This document shows, piece after piece, positions 10,240-20,671 of a stretch of DNA of 47,379 bases (the first letter of the stretch is position 1; every line of letters starts with the position of its first letter). The notes below the pieces were generated by a model. It was not told the DNA's origin. It did not search any database and was given only the letters and a program-made list of their open reading frames with translations. The DNA is taken from the NCBI GenBank assembly GCA_023375785.1, contig SZWC01001167.1, positions 135,574 to 182,952 of the forward strand, in the 5' to 3' direction. Made by a program: the position numbers and the translations under genes. Source of the stretch: Penium margaritaceum (taxonomy: Eukaryota; Streptophyta; Zygnematophyceae; Desmidiales; Peniaceae).

Positions 10240-11091
10240 TGTTGGTTTTTGTGCATCTCTTATTGTACTCTCTTGTGTCCTCCCGGCTTGTGTACATTGG
10301 CGTGCAGATGACTGACGGCAAGACTTGACGCCACTGGAGTGTCGCTCAGTGGAGCCGACGCACGCTGATGCCCATTCACCCATCTCTGGAGCCTCCACCT
10401 TTGGCGATGCGCTCAGCTCCATTGCCAGGCCTCCTCGGTGGTTGGGCCGCCGGCGGTCACTGCCACTGCAGATGCTGTCTGCATGCACCTAGCGCTATGT
10501 CTGGCTGTGGTATTGCGTCTGCAGCATCATGCGATGCCTAGGGTCCATCTCTCGTGTTGTATGGTCCTTTTTGGCATCGTCGACTATCATAGGCACTGCC
10601 TGGGTTTGTGCAGCGATAACTTCTTGTAGCTACTTTTCTAGCTGATTCTGACCGCACGACTGCGTTCGCCGTGTCGATATTATGGTATGGTCGAGTTTTT
10701 AGGAAAAACGGATGACGTCCAGGTTTTGGGCTGTCGGGCGTGTGGCAAGGCTCACCGAGATAACCCTGCCTGCCAGAAAACAGGTCTAGCACTATTTTCT
10801 GATTAGCTGGTTAGCTGAGCAACAAGTTCTACACTAGTGGGGGGGAGCTAGAACTTGGAGGGGTCTCCCATTGTTGCTTATTCTTCATTGCTAACCAGTT
10901 ACCTTCAGTTTTCAGTTGCTTTCTGGTGCTAACACTGGCGCACGCACTTCTAAGTAACAAGCCCAGAGCTTCCAGACTTATTCTCTAGAGCAGCAGGCTG
11001 AGGGGGCAACAGACTTAAGAAACGAGCGTGGAAGCCCGCATGCTGCATTGACAACGCATGCTGCCCCAACCTGCTGCCTAGGTTTCTAGCT
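10240..11091 (+). repeat. A1 3' LTR
   Basis: This 852-bp copy of 4685-5536 starts TGTTGGTTTTTG and ends ggtttctagct. It is followed by ttctc, the target duplication, and then by resumed A2 LTR sequence. Confidence 0.88.
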
Positions 11092-11628
11092 TTCTCTTGC
11101 TGTGTAGCACTGTATGGCATCGTGGACCGTCGTAGGCACTGCCCTGGTTCAGGCAGCCATGACTCTTTGCTTCTACTTCTCTAGCTGATTCTCACTGCAC
11201 GACTGCGTTTTTAGCGTCGAGATTATGGTATGGTCCAGTTTTCAGGCAAAACGGACGACGCCTAGGTTTTGGGCTGTCAGGCGTCTGGCAGCGCTCATCG
11301 AGAAAACCCTGCCTGCATGAAAACAGGTCTAGGACTATTTTCTGATTGGCTGGTTAGCTGAGATAGAAGCTCTACACTAGTGGGGGGGAGGTAGAACTTG
11401 GAGGGGTCTCCCATTGTTGCTCATTCTTCATTCCTTATCACTCACTTTCAGTTTTCAGCTGCTTTCTGGCGCTAACCCTGGCGCGCGCATTTTTGAGTAA
11501 CAAACCAAGAGCTTCCAGACTTAGTCTCTAGTCTGATTGAGAGCAGCTGAGTGAAGGCAGCAGACTTAAGCAACTAGCATGGAAGCCCGCACGCTACATA
11601 AAAAACGCCGCTGCCTAGCTTTCCTTGT
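11092..11628 (+). repeat. A2 5' LTR, remaining part (after TSD ttctc)
   Basis: 11092-11096 is the right TSD of A1. 11097-11628 continues the LTR broken at 4684, giving 315 + 532 = 847 bp in total. It ends gctttccttgt immediately before the primer-binding site. Confidence 0.85.
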
Positions 11629-11641
11629 TGTTATCAGAGCC
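11629..11641 (+). promoter_or_regulatory. A2 primer-binding site (tRNA-Met type)
   Basis: tgttatcagagcc matches the tRNA-Met site TGGTATCAGAGCC with one change and starts right after the LTR. Confidence 0.82.
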
Positions 11642-13261
11642 AAAGCGTAGCAGCAGCAGCAGAAGACTGGCGTACAGGTGCCAGACACGCCGGTGGACCC
11701 CATACGCGCCAGTGCAAGGGAAATGCTGCCGGATTTTTTTCGGGAGCATTGTCCCGCCTGTTGGCGGCGTCAGATTTTTTTGTATGGCCATTGGGCCAGG
11801 GGAAATGCTGCCGGATTTTTTCCGGCAGCACCGACCCCAACGCGTGACGCCAGGAGGTGAACGGAAGGCCACCCACGTTGCGTGCATGCGATGACGCACA
11901 TGGCAACATCTCTTAGGTGCAGTGACGAGCACCAGCGAGTAGCAGCAGCAGCCTGCAGCAACAGCAGCGGCAGGCAACTGTAGCAAGCAGTGGCAGCAGC
12001 AGCGAGCAGCAGTTACATGTAGTAGCATAAGCCGGCAGCAGCAGTAGCAGCTCACACCAGCTCGTAGCAACAGCAGTAGCCGGTAGCAGTAGCAGCTTGC
12101 AACAGCTCGCAACAGCGGTAGAAGCCCGCAATAGTAGTAGTGAGCAGCAGTAGCAGCAAGCTGCAACATCTGCAACATCAAGCAGTAGCAGCCGGCTGCA
12201 ATAGCAGCATCAGCGAGCAGTAGCCGATAGCAGCCAGCAGCAGCTGTTGTTGCTTGCATCCTGCAGCTCGCTGTGTACAGCGAGCTGCAAGTAGCAAGCC
12301 CACTGCTTGATCCAGTAGCGAGCTGCTGGCACCAAGCAGCGAGCTCGCTGCTCGCAGCCTGTTGCCCACAGCGAGGAGCGAGGCTCGTTGAGCCAGGCGA
12401 GAAGAAAAGAAAAAGGGCTAACAAAGAATTCCCCCACCCCAACAGCAGCTGCCATAGCTGCTCGAGCAACCACAACACCTGCAACAGCATGCAACAGCAG
12501 CATTAGCAGCAACACTTGTAGTAGCAGCAGCTGTAGCAGCCATAGTAGCAGCAGCAAGAGCACTAGCAATAGAAGTTTCTGCTGCCACAGCAGCCCCAGC
12601 AACAGTAGTAGTAGCAGCAGCAGCTACAACAATGGCAGCAACAGCTACTACTACAAAAACAACAACAGTAGCGGCAGCAACAGCAGCAGCAGCAGTTGTT
12701 GCTGCCACACATGTACCAACAACAGCATCAACAGCAGCAACAGTAGTAGTGGTCCTAACCACAGCGCCTGTTGAGGTAAGCAACCAGCCTCTGATGTCAC
12801 TACTGATGTCATCAACAAAAAAAGGGGGCAAAAGAATAGGGAAGACACTTTATCACAGCAGCAACAACAGATTATGTCCCAGGAGCTGCTGACGCTAGCC
12901 ATCCTAGGCTGGTGTCACTGTTGACATCAGCAGCACAAAAAAAAAAACAAAACAAACCAAAGATAAGGGGGCACCAAAACAATGCCTAACAGCTCCAGAG
13001 GGGAGGGCTCCTGCTTCGTTAGGGGGACCCCCATGGGGATACCCCTCCTTGTTCTTGTAGCAGCTGCAATAGCTGCAGTAGCAGCAGCAGTAGCAGCAAC
13101 AATAGCAACAGCATCAGCAGTAGGACCAGGAAAAGCAACGGCTGCATCTGCAACAGCAGCATCAAGAGCAGGAACTATAGCAGTAGTAGCAGCAGCACAA
13201 CAGCAGCCCACAGGCGTCGTCGCCGACACCTTCGACCTCGTGACTACCGTTCAGTAACAGT
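11642..13261 (+). other. A2 leader with two hairpins and long CAG-type tracts
   Basis: Just after the primer-binding site are a near-perfect hairpin (11724-11748) and a perfect 9-bp-stem hairpin (11806-11830, tgctgccgg ... ccggcagca around a T loop). CAG/CTG-type triplet DNA fills about 11935-12290 and 12440-12770, with a smaller block at 13055-13205. Long Leu/Cys/Ser open frames on both strands here come from the triplets and are not genes. 12780-13050 is plain sequence containing homologues of 6130-6370 of A1. Confidence 0.72.
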
Positions 13262-13570
13262 TTGCCGCCCTGACGCAGTAGCTTGAAGCACTACAACCAT
13301 CGACCTCACAGTTTGCGACGAGTGCCCCTTCGCCATTCATTCCTCCTAGGCACACTGGCCACGCTGTGTCCGCTGCCACGCATTACTTGGTATTGCAGCA
13401 GACTCAGCGCCAGCTGCAGACAGTGACCATCGTCCTTGGCCCCACTTTGTGCGCCGGCAGCAGGCAAAAGGACTTTGAGACACCGTCCTCGTTGCTTCAT
13501 GCCGACGGGTAGTTCCAGAGCTGGGAGCTCAGCTCACACATCTGGGCGCAGGGTGAGGGTCTGTGGGCAT
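13262..13570 (+). pseudogene. A2 gag, 5' part, interrupted by a MITE
   Basis: The frame gives FAALTQ then TAG at 13279-13281, LEALQPSTSQ, SAATHYLVLQQTQRQ, GSRQKDFETPSSL, a second stop, then FQSWELSSHIWAQGEGLWA, colinear with A1 gag. It breaks off at ctgtgggcat, where the inserted element starts; the same frame resumes at 14354 with YYTIPYDST. The TAG after LTQ is shared with A1 (6718-6720), so it predates the split of the two copies or is tolerated. Confidence 0.78.
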
Positions 13571-14345
13571 CAGTGTTGACCTGTGCCCATCGCCAATCGA
13601 TGCCCATCGATGCCCATCGGTCCATCGATGGACACGGGTACAAGGGCATCGATGCGCATCGACGAGGAACACCTCCCAAATACCCCAGAACTAGTGGAAA
13701 CCCATGTATTCTTACCAATTCCACGAGGACTTACATGACCTTGTTTGCTATCCATTTTCAACAACCCACGAATTCTCACACTCCACCATGGTTCTAGAGA
13801 CAATAATAGTTGGAATTCTGAAGGTCTCACCCGGGTACTGGTGGTATTGGGTAACTTTTATGATGCTTGCATTTCTGGAGCAGAAATCTGCCGAGAGGTC
13901 AGGCTCCACCCTGGTTAATCGCAACCGATAGGACATGGCATATCCAGCAAGCGAGGGACTGGGCAACCGGGCTGGCCGGCCACTCTATCAGCATTGGCCG
14001 GTATGCGACAGGCAGCTTGGTCCTATCTGCCAGCACACGGTCCATTAATGCTGGATGTGCCAGCTTGCGTGGCATGTTGGTTGATGCGGACTTAACTTCG
14101 GCGTCGCACGTTGAGTGGGGGAAATTCTTTCCCACTGAGATAAATGTTCGTGGGGTGCCGAACCCGCTCCCCACTTTTTTTTTCTCCGGTGCTCCGGGTG
14201 CCAGGTCGGCATGTAGGGGTCTGCTCGGTCACTATGTGAGTGTAGCCTATACAAACAGACTCCATCGACATCGATGCCCATCGATGTGGCTCGATGTGCC
14301 GATGTGGATGGAGGGCCCCTCCATCGAACATCGAGGACAACTAGG
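13571..14345. mobile_element. hAT-like MITE inserted in A2 gag
   Basis: A 775-bp block absent from A1 sits between gtgggcat (13563-13570) and atgggtat (14346-14353), an 8-bp TSD matching at 6 of 8 positions. Its ends, CAGTGTTGACCT and (reversed) CCTAGTTGTCCT, agree at 8 of 12 positions. Both subterminal regions are dense in CATCGATG and CCATCGAT motifs (13590-13665 and 14265-14335). An 8-bp TSD with CAGTG-type ends points to the hAT superfamily. There is no transposase, so it is non-autonomous. The short open frames inside have no recognised content. Confidence 0.68.
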
Positions 14346-14353
14346 ATGGGTAT

Positions 14354-15471
14354 ACTACACCATCCCGTACGACTCCACCTAGGCCGACCAGCTGTATGAC
14401 GCCGGTGACGCCGGTCGCGCCGTACGCGCCCTCGTTCTTGTTTCCACTCCGGCTTCCCTTCTGGCCCTAGACCCTTCTCTCGGCGACTTTACGACTGGCG
14501 GCACCCCAGACCCTACAGCCACGTGGCACAGCCTCACTCGTCCCCATCGCCTGTCCAGCGACATTGAGACCAGCTGTCTGCTGCGGGAGTTCAACTCCCT
14601 GTACATGGGAGAGACCGAGACAGTTACTGCGTATTGGCAGTGGACTGAGGACATCATCTGCCGCCTAGGCACCTCTGCTCCACCCCCTCTGGCCGCGCTC
14701 CTCACCATCAAGCGCGGTGCGACCAGCGCATACGCGGATGTCTTCGTCCACTACTCCTACGTAGTCCTCTCCACCATGGCGACCCAGGGCACCCTCATGC
14801 CATACACATACGAGCTCTTCTTCAAGATTGAGGAAGCTTACCTGGAGTCTCGTCTCCAGCGCACAGAGGACCTTGCCTCTCCTGCCATCGTGTCCGTGGT
14901 AGTCACTCCCCTCGCAGTCGCTTCTTCCTCCACCAGCTCCTCGTCGTTGGGGAAGAAGAAGCACCGGAGTAAGAAGGTCAAGGGTCAGCAGCAGCAGCAG
15001 CAACAGCATCAGTTGGCTGGGTCCAGTGGTGGCTTGGTCTGCCACAACTTTGGCCAGCTAGGTCACGGGTGGTATACGTGCCCGCTACCAAAGGACGAGG
15101 CTCACATCATCGCCACTATGCATTGGCAGCGGGAGCGCCGTCTTACCTCTTCCGCCGTAGCTGTCGCCTCTATTGCCGTCCCGACCCCGTCCAGCGGCTC
15201 CACTCCTCCGAGAGTGACACCGGTCCCGCAGATGCCAGCTCCTCAGCAGTATCATCCAAAACCGTCGGTGCCTTTGTTCCCTTCATCGGGACAGTCCTCT
15301 TTTTATTCGGGCTCCGGCGCCATCACTCCACACTCAGTCTACACTCCTGGGCCATCCACACTTGAGCGTCAGCTGGAGCAGTTCATTACGCTTCAGCTCG
15401 GCCTGCCTCGCCCTCCCCCCAGGAAAGTGCGAGTTGCGTCACTTTTTGCTCATCCCCATTGCCTTGCATGA
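14354..15471 (+). pseudogene. A2 gag, 3' part with damaged zinc knuckle
   Basis: The frame continues as YYTIPYDST, then TAG at 14380-14382, then runs open to 15471 with RALVLVSTPASLL, LLREFNSLYMGETETV, TIKRGATSAYADVF and RIEEAYLESRL-like blocks. It has a basic KKKHRSKKVKG patch, a Gln run, and the nucleocapsid knuckle CHNFGQLGHGWYTC. The second ligand Cys of CX2CX4HX4C is Phe here (Cys in A1), which should impair RNA binding. A Pro/Ser-rich tail with PQQYHPKPSVPLFP and ERQLEQFITLQLGLPRPP ends the frame. Gag would package the RNA into cytoplasmic particles. Confidence 0.83.
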
Positions 15472-16182
15472 CCGAGCATGAGCTGTGGTCATGTCCTACT
15501 TCCTCGTCTGTCTCGCCATCCCCTGTGATCTCATCTACCCCCCTTCGTGACGGCGTCGCGTGGCTTGATGATGAGCAGTCTCGTCTTGCACCCCCTTCCA
15601 CCGCATCCACGTCTCTCGCTTGCTGCCATGTGATAGTCAATGATCTGCCGACACCGGTCTAGGACCCTACCGAGACCTGGATAATCGACTTCAAAGCCAC
15701 ACATCACATGACGGCCTCTCGTGATGCCTTCAGTATGTTTGGTCTTGTTGGCGATGTCTCCGGGGTCCGGACGGCCTCTCCGACGTCCGGAGAGGTTTTT
15801 ACCTGTCCGCGGTGTCGGTGTCATTTGTTTCCGTGGTCCTGCCGGTGGTATCTTCTTGACCAATGTCCTCTTCATCCCATGTCTTCAGCTTAGCCTTATT
15901 TCCGTTGTTGTCCTCGACCGCATGAGCATGGACGTTGTGCACTCTTGTGGTGTTGGCACTGTGTCGTTGCGTCCGTCTGGTCTTGTCATTTTGCACGCCA
16001 CCACCTGTGGCAACCTGTGGCACGTACCTCGTCTGTCCTCCTCTCCTTCCATCCCCTCCTCGTTGGCCGCCACAGGCCATGTGTTTGTCACTAGCACACT
16101 CTCTCCAGAACACATCCAACTCTTGCACCGCCGCCTTTGCCACGTCCACTCTGCTATCGTAGATAGCATGCTCCGCATCTAG
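15472..16182 (+). pseudogene. A2 protease and pre-integrase region (mutated active site)
   Basis: Colinear with A1 8099-8800. The retropepsin motif reads WIIDFKATHHM instead of IIDSGATHHM: the catalytic Asp is kept at 15687-15689, but the following Ser-Gly are Phe-Lys, which should abolish activity. A TAG sits at 15661-15663 and the frame shifts near 15780, where a gacggcctctc segment is repeated. The pre-integrase block then follows: LWHVPRLSS, VFVTSTLSPEHIQLLHRRLCHVHS, ending at a TAG at 16180-16182. His and Cys zinc ligands are recognisable (LCHVHS and, after the stop, ECVDCSQGK). Confidence 0.8.
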
Positions 16183-17094
16183 CCAGCCAAGGGCCTTGAC
16201 CCGGAGACTTTTCCTCTCCCGTGCTCCACGGAGTGCGTTGATTGCTCTCAGGGCAAGATGCACCGGTCCACATACCCTCTGTCCTCCTCTAATACATCTG
16301 CTCCTCTAGACCTGGTCCGTTCCGATGTCATGAGTCCTCTCCCTACTGAGTCTATTGGAGAGCACGGCGGCTATGTCCTCACCCTCATGAACGACTACTC
16401 TCGATACCGCCGGGTCTTCTGCCTTTGGCAAAAGAGCGATGTTACCCGTGCCATTCAGGACTGGATTGTCCTTGCGGAGCGCGAGTGTGGTCGATCTCTT
16501 TGCCACTTTTGCTCCAATCGCGGTAGTGAGTACATGGGCGAGACCACGACTTTCCTCGCCTCTCGCGGTATCCACCACGAGACGTCCGCTCCCTACACGC
16601 CTATCCAGAACGGTGTCTCCGAGCGGTGGAACCGTACCATGGCTGACGCCGTCCACACCATGCGGGTTGAGTCTGGCCTCTCTGATGGCTTCTATTTTGA
16701 AGGCATGACCTACATGACGTGGGTCTGGAACCGGATTCCCCACGGACCCCTTCCCCGCCAGTCCACGCCGTACCAGCATTGGTGCGGTCAACGAGCCCAC
16801 CTCCGTCCTGCTCGTGTCTGGGGCTGCGTGACCATTGTGTGGCTACCTGTCTCGCAGGAGGGCAGCAAGCTCGCCCCCTACGGGCGTCCTTGTACCTTTC
16901 TCTGTGTCTCTCATCAGTCTAAAGCTTGGCACTTTTGGGATCCCTCCCAACACTACATCGTCGAGTCCCACGATGCCCTCTTCTTTGAGGAGCTATTTCT
17001 ACACGATCTCGTTCGCTCTGGCTTGTTGGTGCCCCTCCCGTCGCGTGGGGCAGTGGTGAGTCCGTCCTCCGTCCTGCCGCTTTCAGGAGGCACA
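16183..17094 (+). pseudogene. A2 integrase catalytic core and C-terminus
   Basis: A long open frame (ATG at 16258) gives the integrase rve domain: VRSDVMSPLP (first catalytic Asp), YVLTLMNDYSRYRRVF, HFCSNRGSEYMG, YTPIQNGVSERWNRTM (catalytic Glu kept), then the copia-typical FYFEGMTYMTWVWNRIP and RVWGCVTIVWLP blocks. The second catalytic Asp is Asn (codon 16516-16518), so the D-D-E triad reads D-N-E. Integrase would join linear cDNA to host chromosomes in the nucleus. The lesion is complementary to A1, whose triad reads N-D-K. Confidence 0.85.
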
Positions 17095-17600
17095 TCACTT
17101 CGTCCTTCCGAGCGAGCAGCCCCAGTCTCGTCCACTGGCACCCTCCGAGCCAACAGCCCAAGGTGCGCCCGTTGGCCCTTCCGAGCCAGCAGTCCCAGTT
17201 GCCCCCGCTGGCCCCTCTGAGCTAGTTGCCCCAGTCCCGCCCGCTGGCTCCTCCGAGCCAGTAGCCCCAGTCGCGTCCACTGGTCCCTCCAAGCCAGTCA
17301 CCCCAGTCGCGTCCACTGGTCCCTCCAGGCCAGTCGCCCCAGTCGTGTCCACTGATCCCTCCGAGCGAGCCGCCCCAGGCTCATCCACTAGTCTCCCCAG
17401 GCCAACTGCCCTTGTCGTGCCCACTAGCCCCTCTAGGCCGACGGCCCCAGTCGCGTCCGCTGGCCCCTCCGGGCCAGCAGCCCCAGTCGCGTCCACTGGC
17501 CCCTCTGGGCCAGCAGCCCCAGTCGCGTCTGCTGGTCCCTCCAGGCCAGCAACCTTGTCTGCCTTGGTTGGCCCATCAGACTCGGTGCCATCTCCTACCC
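17095..17600 (+). repeat. 36-bp Pro/Ser/Ala minisatellite between integrase and RT of A2
   Basis: The 36-bp units encode a 12-residue repeat of the type VASTGPSGPAAP and run about 13 copies with drift. In plus frames they give Gly-Pro-Ser-rich linker sequence. The opposite strand is also open (Thr-Gly-rich), because the repeat contains no stop on either strand. The location is the normally low-complexity linker between copia integrase and RT. Confidence 0.82.
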
Positions 17601-17611
17601 TGTCGCACTAA

Positions 17612-19477
17612 ATGCGTGGCCCAGGCGGTAGCATCTTACCTAGACCGTCAGTGAGCGCACAGAACGCAACACCTCGCCTAGTGTCGTCTTGGTCCCCTGT
17701 CGCACCACGTGTCCCTTCCACTCCTACAGTCCTCAGTGGGGACCCTCGCACTAAGGCCCTTGGCCTGACCACTTCGGCTATCATTGCAGACCTTCATCCT
17801 GGCTTTGCACTGGGCTATTCCATGCTTCATTACGGGAATTGGCATGCTGTCATGGTTGCATTCGTACGCATACCACCTGGAGACCAAGATGCACACGCTC
17901 TCTCAGTCTGCTCCATAGCACGCCCGGAGGACCCAGCTACCCTACGCGAGGCTCCAGCCTCCCCTACGGCCGCACACTGGGATGCTGCATGCGCTAACGA
18001 GCTCACTGCCATCTAGTAGCACCACGTGTATGACCTTGTTGACCTCCCTCCAGGTCGGAAGGCCATCGGTACCAAGTGGGTCTTTCACCGCAAATGGAAG
18101 CCTGACGGTTCCTTGGATAAGTACAAGGCCTGCCTCACAACCAAGGGGTTTGCTCAGGTCCCTGGGGTCAACTACGACCAGATCTTTGCCCTAGTTGGTC
18201 GGTTCTCCATGAGTCGAGCGGTATTCAGCTTGGTTGCCTAGCATGGGTGAGAGCTGCATCAGATGGACGTGAGTAACGCCTTCCTCCATGGTTCACTGGA
18301 GGGTGAGGAGCTCTACATGGTGCAGCCTCCAGGCTTTGATGACGGCACTAAGAGAGTGTGGCAGCTATGGAAGGCCCTCTATGGCTTGAAGCGGTCGCCT
18401 CGATGCTGGAACCAAGAGATCAGCATGCTCCTTCACGGAGACCTTCAGCGCAACACCGCCGCACTACTCGTCAGCCCGCGAGGCCAGACCCTCGCCGCTA
18501 GCCTGGTCTACGTCGACCATCTCCTCATTGCGTCGCCTAACATGGGTGCCATCCAGCGTGTCAAGGACCTGTTGTACATCGCCTACCAGATGAAGGATCT
18601 TGGGTTTGCCCAAGTCTTCCTGTGCATGGAGCTCAAGCATAATCGCTCCCAAGGCATCCTACACGTCCACCAGACTGCTTATGAGCAGACCCTGTCCACT
18701 CACTTCGTCGAGGACTTGCCCCTTGTGTGTAGTGCATCTTTTCCCATGTCACCTAATGGCCAATTGAAGCTAAAGAGTCCTTACCCAGCCGTTGTGGAGG
18801 AGCTAGTTGACGTGACCACATATGTGCGAGTAATCGGGTCACTGATGTTCCTGGCGATGACGACACACCCAAACATTGCGTTGGCCGTCAACCTCCTGGC
18901 CCAATTCTCTCAAGAGCCAGGTTACCTCCACTTTGAGGCTGCGATCCGAGCATTGGGTTGCGTTGTCTCGACTCCTCGACGAGGTCTCATGTTCCGCCGC
19001 CAACCATTTGTCGTCGCGGTGGGCTACACCGACAGTGACCGAGCCGGCAGTCTAGATGGTAAGAGTCATAGAGGCTGGATCTTTCTGATCGGCGGCACGA
19101 CTATGTCTGGGAAAAGTGACAAGAAAGGGTGCATTGCACGCAACACTACTGAGGTTGAGTAGGTGGTCCTTGGCTTAGGCGCGTGTGAGAGTGTGTGTGG
19201 TTGCGTCGTCTGTTTTCCGAGTTACGTCAGTCCGTCGCATCCATCACGTTGCATTGTGACAATGAGAGTGCCATGGCCATCGCCGATAATGACGGCGTGC
19301 ATCACACACGCACAAAACACATCAACATTGAGTATCACTAAGTGCATTCACTGTTGCATGAAAGCTAATAGCATTGTGTGGATTGAGACAGCACGGCAGC
19401 TGGCTGACTTCTTGACCAAGGCACTGAAGCGGGACTTGTTCAAGAATGCTGTGAGTTTGGTTGGCGTGCATCCGTGA
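17612..19477 (+). pseudogene. A2 reverse transcriptase and RNase H (broken)
   Basis: Domains follow in order: VYDLVDLPPGRKAIGTKWVF and QMDVSNAFLHG (RT fingers and palm), then VWQLWKALYGLKRSPRCWN. The catalytic box reads YVDH instead of YVDD (18509-18520, GAC then CAT). IAYQMKDLG, LHVHQTAYEQ and GSLMFLAMTTHPNIALAVN follow. RNase H has YTDSDRAGSLDGKS (Trp of the usual DWAG is Arg), DNESAMAIA-like residues and ADFLTKALKRDLF before the stop at 19475-19477. Stops occur at 18014-18019, 18239, 18248 and 19160, and a shift follows 19162. The last Asp of YVDD holds a catalytic metal, so polymerisation is probably lost. Confidence 0.86.
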
Positions 19478-19577
19478 GTGACTCTCTTTGTCCTTGCCTG
19501 CGTCTCTGTGTGCCCTGGGGGAGTCTGGTTATTGACTGTGTCTCTGCCCGCCTATGTGCACTACGCTTGTGAGTCAT

Positions 19578-19584
19578 GGGGGAA
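19578..19584 (+). promoter_or_regulatory. A2 polypurine tract
   Basis: gggggaa directly precedes the TG of the 3' LTR. Confidence 0.72.
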
Positions 19585-20434
19585 TGTTGGTTTTTGCGCA
19601 CCTTTCATTGTGCTCTGTTGTGTCGTCCCGGCTTGTGTATATTAGCGTACAGATGAAAAACGGCAAGACTCAACGCTGCTGGAGTGTTGTCCGGTGGAGC
19701 CGACGCACGCTGAGGCCTACTCACAGTTTGTTAGAGCCTCCTCCTTCCGACAACGTGCTCATCTCCATCAGCAGCCCTCTTTGGCCATTGGGCCGCTGGC
19801 GGTCACTGCCACTGCAGTTGCTATCTCCATACTCCCAGCGCTGGTTTTGATTGTGCCGTTGCATATGCAGCGTCATGCTTTGCCTAGGGTCCATGCCTCT
19901 TGCTGTGCCACTGTTTAACATCGTGGACTGTCGTAGACACTGCCCGGGTTCGGGTAGCCATGACTCTTTGCTGCTACTTTTCTAGTTGATTCTGACTGCA
20001 TGACTGTGTTTGCAGCGTTGGTATCATGCTATGGTCCAGTTTTCAAGCAAAGCGGATGACACCCGGGTTTTGGGCTGTCAGGCGTCTGGCAAGGCTCACC
20101 GAGAAAACCCTGCCTGCCAGAAAATAGGCCTAGGACTATACTCTGATTGGTTGCTTAGCTGAGTAACATATTCTACACTAGTGGGGGGGAGCTAGAACTT
20201 GGAGGGGTCTCCCATTGTTGTTCATTCTTCATTCCTATTCAGTCACTTTGAGATTTCAGCTGCTTTCTGGCGCCAACACTGGGGCGCACATTTCTGAGTA
20301 ACAAACCCAGAGCTTCCAAACTTAGTCTCTAGAGCAGCAGACTGAGGGGGCAGCAGACTTAAGCAACTAGCGTGGAAGCCCGCACGCCGCATTAACAACG
20401 CTGCTGCCCCAACCTACTGCCTAGTTTTCCTTCT
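19585..20434 (+). repeat. A2 3' LTR
   Basis: The 850-bp LTR begins TGTTGGTTTTTGCGC and ends gttttccttct, followed by TSD aaaca (20435-20439). It is the best uninterrupted reference for the A2 5' LTR and shows the sequence across the A1 insertion point intact. Confidence 0.87.
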
Positions 20435-20439
20435 AAACA

Positions 20440-20671
20440 TGTAAATTGCGCCCACGGCCAATCTACTGATAAACTCTTGCGTGGTGAAGAAAAACTGTAG
20501 GAGGTCCCGGACAACGTCTATAGCTTTGGTACGATCGTCGGTCAGCTCCAAGCTGGTAGTCCGCCACTAGATGACGCTCCGGTACCACAAGGGTCCGCAT
20601 CAGGGATCTGCACGAGTATGGACACGGCCAAGTGGTCAGAGTAAACTGTATAGGTCGACAGGAACATCACA
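20440..20671 (-). repeat. Solo LTR B', 5' portion (minus strand)
   Basis: On the minus strand this starts TGTGATGTTCCTGTCGACC and runs to tacatg, where A2 interrupts; it continues at 4369 downwards. It lies head to head with the resumed plus-strand LTR of element B from 20672, producing an imperfect inverted repeat. Confidence 0.78.

Larger units (their letters stand above)
4685..11091 (+). mobile_element. Ty1/copia element A1, inserted in the A2 5' LTR
   Basis: Two 852-bp LTRs (4685-5536 and 10240-11091) flank a primer-binding site, leader, gag, protease, a partial integrase and RNase H. The TSD is gtctc (4680-4684) and ttctc (11092-11096). Excision exactly restores the A2 LTR. By eye the two LTRs differ at very roughly 25 positions over the first 340 bases, so the insertion is not recent. 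About 2 kb present in A2, covering the integrase C-terminus and the RT core, is missing, so A1 is a deletion derivative. Confidence 0.9.
4370..20434 (+). mobile_element. Ty1/copia element A2, inserted in solo LTR B'
   Basis: TSD aagca (4365-4369) and aaaca (20435-20439) flank the element. Excising it rejoins the minus-strand LTR at gcaaaagca/tgtaaattg, which aligns with the uninterrupted B LTR at about 20880. LTRs are 847 bp (5', split by A1) and 850 bp (3'). The internal region has a leader with hairpins and CAG tracts, gag split by a hAT-like MITE, protease, integrase, a Pro/Ser tandem-repeat linker, RT and RNase H. Numerous stops and altered catalytic motifs make it defective, but it keeps the complete domain order of a copia element. 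Confidence 0.88.
3979..20671 (-). mobile_element. Solo LTR B' (minus strand), interrupted by copia A2
   Basis: Read on the minus strand, 20671-20440 followed by 4369-3979 gives one continuous LTR of about 623 bp of the B/C type, with TG at its start and CA at its end. No internal region of its own is present, so it is a solo LTR, the usual product of LTR-LTR recombination. Its target duplication is actgt/actga (4 of 5 match). It was inserted 39 bp into the 5' LTR of element B. Confidence 0.78.

Noticed and set aside
11615..12831. Minus-strand 291-aa Leu/Cys-rich frame and partners
   Set aside because: It spans the A2 leader, antisense to the element, and owes its openness to CTG repeats; the Leu runs mimic membrane segments but carry no conserved motif.
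17095..17496. Minus-strand 133-aa Thr-Gly repeat protein
   Set aside because: It is the antisense reading of the 36-bp linker repeat in A2 pol.
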